A stretch of DNA of 64,000 nt, taken from positions 1-64,000 of the forward strand of contig JAJEDJ010000004.1 in assembly GCA_022821545.1 (NCBI GenBank), read 5' to 3'. This DNA is from Caldilineaceae bacterium (GTDB lineage Bacteria > Chloroflexota > Anaerolineae > Caldilineales > Caldilineaceae). Below the pieces are notes generated by a model. The model worked only from the letters and a program-made list of their open reading frames with translations. It did not search any database and was not told where the DNA came from. Of the stretch, positions 61,364 to 64,000 are shown piece after piece. The stretch's first letter is position 1, and each line of letters starts with the position of its first letter. Made by a program: the position numbers and the translations under genes.

Positions 61364-62572
61364 CTACTCCAGCGCCTCGCGCATCGCTCGCAGGTGCGTC
61401 GGGGTTGTGCCGCAGCAGCCGGCGATCACGTCGACACCGAGAGTCTGCATCTGGCGGGCGTATTCGGCCATGACTTCCGGCGTCCCGTCGTAGATCACAT
61501 CGTCTCCCTGCAAGACCGGCAGCCCCGCGTTGCTCTGGGCATACAGAACGACGCCCGGGGGACGGTGAGCAACCATCTCCGACATCACCGTCTGGATCTC
61601 GTCCGGACCATTGCCGCAGTTGGCTCCGATTACCTGTACGCCCCAACTAGCCAGGGTTTCAACGGCCTGTTTGGGGCTGACGCCCATCATGGTGTGCAGA
61701 TTTGTATCGAAAGTGAGCATGGAGACGACGGGCAGATTCGTCGCCTGTTCCACGGCGCGTAAGGCGGCTTCCACTTCCTGCAGATCGCTCATCGTTTCGG
61801 TGAGGATGAAGTCGGCGCCGGCATCGGCCATGACAGCGACCTGTTGGGCGAAGAGCTCCGCGGCCTCGTCCAAGGTCATCACGCCGAGGGGATCCAGCAA
61901 CTCTCCAGTCGGCCCGACCGATGCTCCCACCAGCACGTCGTCGGCCTCATCGGCGACTTTGCGCGCCAGCTGCACGCCGGCCGCATTTAACTCGGCCAGT
62001 CTGTCCTCCAGGTCGTGCATTTTGAGCCTGGCGGTCGTGCCGCCGAATGTGTTGGTGGTAATGATGTGGGACCCGGCCTCGACGTAGCCGCGATAGACCG
62101 CCTCCACGGCGTCCGGGTTCTCAACATTCCACAGTTCGGGCGCGGCGCCGCCGGTGAGGCCGGCTTCCTGCAGGATCGTGGCCATGGCCCCATCGCCCAG
62201 GAGGGGGCCGTTGTGCCGGCCCAGCCGCTCGATGACCGGGTGGGTGCGCGGCGTCAGCCATCCGCCGGATGCAGAATCGGGTGTAATCAAGGACAGAAGT
62301 TTGCGGATGCGTTGCGGGGGATAGTCGGCTTCCAACTGTGAGGCGACAGTCTGGGCGACCTCTTCGGGATCCCCCTCCTTCTCCTGCCAGTCGGTACGCA
62401 GCCAGCCGTCCAGGTATTCATCGGTACCGGTCGCGCCGGCGCGCATCGCGGCTTCGTCGATCGCGACTTGAAAACGGGCCGGCAGCTGTACCTTGTGCCG
62501 GTTGCGGCGGCCCTCGCGGGCTACCACCATTGAGGGGAACTCCCGCCAGTAGGTAATCTGAAATTCTGTCAT
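61364..62572 (-). CDS. 'Virulence factor' domain fused to homocysteine S-methyltransferase
   Basis: A 402-residue fusion. Residues 3-95 match the PF13769-type domain (ITYWREFPSMVVAREGRRN...QVAIDEAAMRAGATGTDEYL), and 112-402 a Zn-dependent homocysteine methyltransferase barrel: LGDGAMATILQEAG, ITTNTFGGTT, GANCGNGP with Cys319 and GCCGTTP with Cys386-Cys387, the three zinc thiolates. It transfers a methyl group, probably from a methylated small molecule or a corrinoid, to a thiol. GAGG precedes ATG 62572. It heads the DUF1638-phosphatase-PHP-kinase run. Confidence 0.88.
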   Translation of the reverse strand: MTEFQITYWREFPSMVVAREGRRNRHKVQLPARFQVAIDEAAMRAGATGTDEYLDGWLRTDWQEKEGDPEEVAQTVASQLEADYPPQRIRKLLSLITPDSASGGWLTPRTHPVIERLGRHNGPLLGDGAMATILQEAGLTGGAAPELWNVENPDAVEAVYRGYVEAGSHIITTNTFGGTTARLKMHDLEDRLAELNAAGVQLARKVADEADDVLVGASVGPTGELLDPLGVMTLDEAAELFAQQVAVMADAGADFILTETMSDLQEVEAALRAVEQATNLPVVSMLTFDTNLHTMMGVSPKQAVETLASWGVQVIGANCGNGPDEIQTVMSEMVAHRPPGVVLYAQSNAGLPVLQGDDVIYDGTPEVMAEYARQMQTLGVDVIAGCCGTTPTHLRAMREALE

Positions 62573-62926
62573 GAAGAATGAACCTCGGGTAAACGATCAG
62601 TGGTCGGTAGCCGGTGTACAGTACCGGGCAACCGGCCAGTTGCCATAGTCACATTTCGAATTATACCGAGTGGCGCGCATGAATGCCTAACCATTGCCTA
62701 TGCGCAGGCAGGAACTGTTTCCATAGTTGAATTTTGACGGTCTTTGCGATACCATTGCCTAGACTTACAGTTATCATCATTAACCAGGTTATCGTACTGA
62801 AACTTGTCAGGCCTCTACTGCGCAGTTCCCCTGCTGCTGTGATCAGCTTTCCGGCCGTTTGGCAACGGTCGGACAATTGTTCAGACATTATTTAGTGGCC
62901 CCAATCGACTCAAAGGAGACTGTTTA
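62573..62926. other. 354-bp divergent intergenic region
   Basis: It starts with a GTCAGTG-type repeat (62595-62615), followed by an AT-richer stretch and the ribosome site AAAGGAG (62912-62918) for the plus-strand gene. No convincing paired promoter boxes are seen. Confidence 0.4.
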
Positions 62927-64000
62927 ATGAGACTTCGACAATCGTGGACGGTGGTTGGCGTCATGGTCGTCCTGGCGCTTCTAATTGCGGCTTGCCAGCC
63001 GGTCACGGAGGCCCCTGCCGCTGAAGAGATGGCAGGTGATGACGAAATGGCCGCGCCGTTGCAGGTTGCCTTCGTCTATGTCGCGCCTATCGGCGACCTC
63101 GGCTGGACGTATGCGCACGATCAGGGACGCGTGTACCTGGAAGAGAACCTGGAAGGCGGCGCGGAGACGGCCTTCATTGAGATGGTGCCCGAAGGCCCGG
63201 ACGCAGAACGCGTGATTCGCGACTTCGCCCAAAAAGGCTATGACCTGGTCATCACCACCAGTTTCGGCTACATGGACCCGACTCTGACGGTCGCCCTGGA
63301 GTTCCCGGATGCGCACTTTGTGCATGTATCCGGCTACAAGACGGCTGACAACATGAGCACGCTGTTCGGCCGCATGTACCAGCCCCGTTATTTGAGCGGC
63401 CTGGTGGCGGGCAGCATGACCGAAAGCAACATTATCGGTTACGTGGCGGCCTTCCCGATTCCTGAGGTGATCCGCGGGATCAACGCGTTCACGCTGGGTG
63501 TGCGCGAGGTGAATCCGGACGCCGAAGTGCGGGTCGTGTGGACGAACACATGGTTTGGGCCGCCCGAAGAAAAGGAGGCGGCTGAAGCGCTGCTGGACCA
63601 GGGTGCGGATGTCATCGCCCAGCACCAGGACACGACGGAGCCGCAGAAGGCCGCGGCCGAGCGGGGTGGGACCAGCATCGGTTACAACAGCGACATGCGT
63701 GTATTCGTCGGTGACTCTGTCCTCACCGGTCCGGTCTGGAACTGGGGTCCGGCTTTCCTGAAGTTCGCGGAGCAGGCGCGCGACGGCAGCTGGATGACGG
63801 AACAGTATTGGGGCGGAATGGATGACGGGATCGTAGGATTGGCAGATTTCAGCCCGTCCGTACCCGATGACGTAGCCGCGATGGTCACCGAAAAGCAGGC
63901 GATGATCGTTTCCGGTGAGACGGACGTGTTCTGCGGCGCGATGAATGGCCAGAATGGAGTTCAGTTCCTGGAAGACGGCCAGTGCATGGATGACGGCCAG
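62927..64000 (+). CDS. BMP/PnrA-type ABC transporter substrate-binding lipoprotein, 5' part
   Basis: The first 358 residues of a basic-membrane-protein family binding protein; the frame is open to the window end. A Sec lipoprotein signal ends at Cys23 (LALLIAAC). Mature-part features are VAFVYVAPIGDLGWTYAHDQGR, DLVITTSFGYMDPTLTVALEFPDAHFVHVSGY, GRMYQPRYLSGLVAGSMT and DVIAQHQDTTEPQKAAAERG. The family binds nucleosides or related aromatic ligands. AAAGGAG at 62912-62918 supports ATG 62927. Permease and ATPase genes probably follow outside the window. Confidence 0.92.
   Translation, partial: MRLRQSWTVVGVMVVLALLIAACQPVTEAPAAEEMAGDDEMAAPLQVAFVYVAPIGDLGWTYAHDQGRVYLEENLEGGAETAFIEMVPEGPDAERVIRDFAQKGYDLVITTSFGYMDPTLTVALEFPDAHFVHVSGYKTADNMSTLFGRMYQPRYLSGLVAGSMTESNIIGYVAAFPIPEVIRGINAFTLGVREVNPDAEVRVVWTNTWFGPPEEKEAAEALLDQGADVIAQHQDTTEPQKAAAERGGTSIGYNSDMRVFVGDSVLTGPVWNWGPAFLKFAEQARDGSWMTEQYWGGMDDGIVGLADFSPSVPDDVAAMVTEKQAMIVSGETDVFCGAMNGQNGVQFLEDGQCMDDGQ

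Overview
The window is high-GC, gene-dense bacterial DNA. The protein style points to a Chloroflexota heterotroph, probably near Caldilineales/Caldilineaceae: several sugar ABC importers without their own ATPase, Tat-type lipoprotein binding proteins, DUF1501/DUF1800, repeated phytanoyl-CoA dioxygenases, Gfo/Idh/MocA and TIM-barrel isomerases. No rRNA or ribosomal protein is present, so this placement is an inference from gene content. The theme is uptake and breakdown of plant or algal glycans (rhamnose, fucose and uronic-acid chemistry), with a second theme of corrinoid/one-carbon methyl transfer.

Layout. 1-7913 (+): an LplA/LplB/LplC-type oligosaccharide importer with two tandem binding-protein genes (the first cut by the window edge), a two-Cache-domain lipoprotein between the permeases, and a divergent GroEL-like chaperonin at the end. 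8133-11555 (-): a DUF2961/GH172-type protein, an SH3b protein with repeat-rich flanks and a polytopic membrane protein. 11786-13474 (+): a small island with HicAB and a solitary DNA methyltransferase. 13598-14371 (+): a PhyH dioxygenase. 22556-14572 (-): RraA-like, a pseudo-M14/GH105 fusion, two DUF1800 genes, DUF1501 and an NHL protein, carrying a clear ~1.65-kb tandem segmental duplication. 22745-23450 (+): a RHH/MazF toxin-antitoxin pair.

36515-23488 (-): a ten-gene run: binding protein, two permeases, FAD/NAD oxidoreductase, an unknown protein, a corrinoid protein, a fucose/arabinose-isomerase-like protein, GH78 rhamnosidase, a URO-D-family protein and an enolase-superfamily dehydratase. 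I read it as a possible pathway for O-methylated deoxysugars. 36883-37701 (+): a second PhyH behind a palindromic operator candidate. 48154-37875 (-): class V aminotransferase, glycosidase-like protein, a polysaccharide deacetylase broken by an in-frame TAG, Gfo/Idh/MocA, two TIM-barrel isomerases and an Opp-type binding protein and permeases without ATPases. 48585-51716 (+): a UPF0718 permease, its TIGR03943 partner and a PD40 propeller protein. 55970-51821 (-): a zinc-ribbon/LysM protein and an oversized UxaA-type dehydratase. 56248-56343 (+): a selenocysteine tRNA with its own promoter. 62572-56356 (-): homocysteine methyltransferase fused to a 'virulence factor' domain, DUF1638, an alkaline-phosphatase-superfamily enzyme, a PHP phosphoesterase, a PfkB kinase and, after a terminator, a third PhyH. 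From 62927 (+) a BMP/PnrA-type binding protein runs off the window.

Two structural habits recur. Each complete binding-protein gene followed by permeases is separated from them by a strong hairpin, which would favour excess binding protein. Many intergenic gaps are filled with degenerate short repeats (GTCAGTG-like and TTTCTAGTTTTT-like), and one repeat differs in length between the two duplicated DUF1800 copies.
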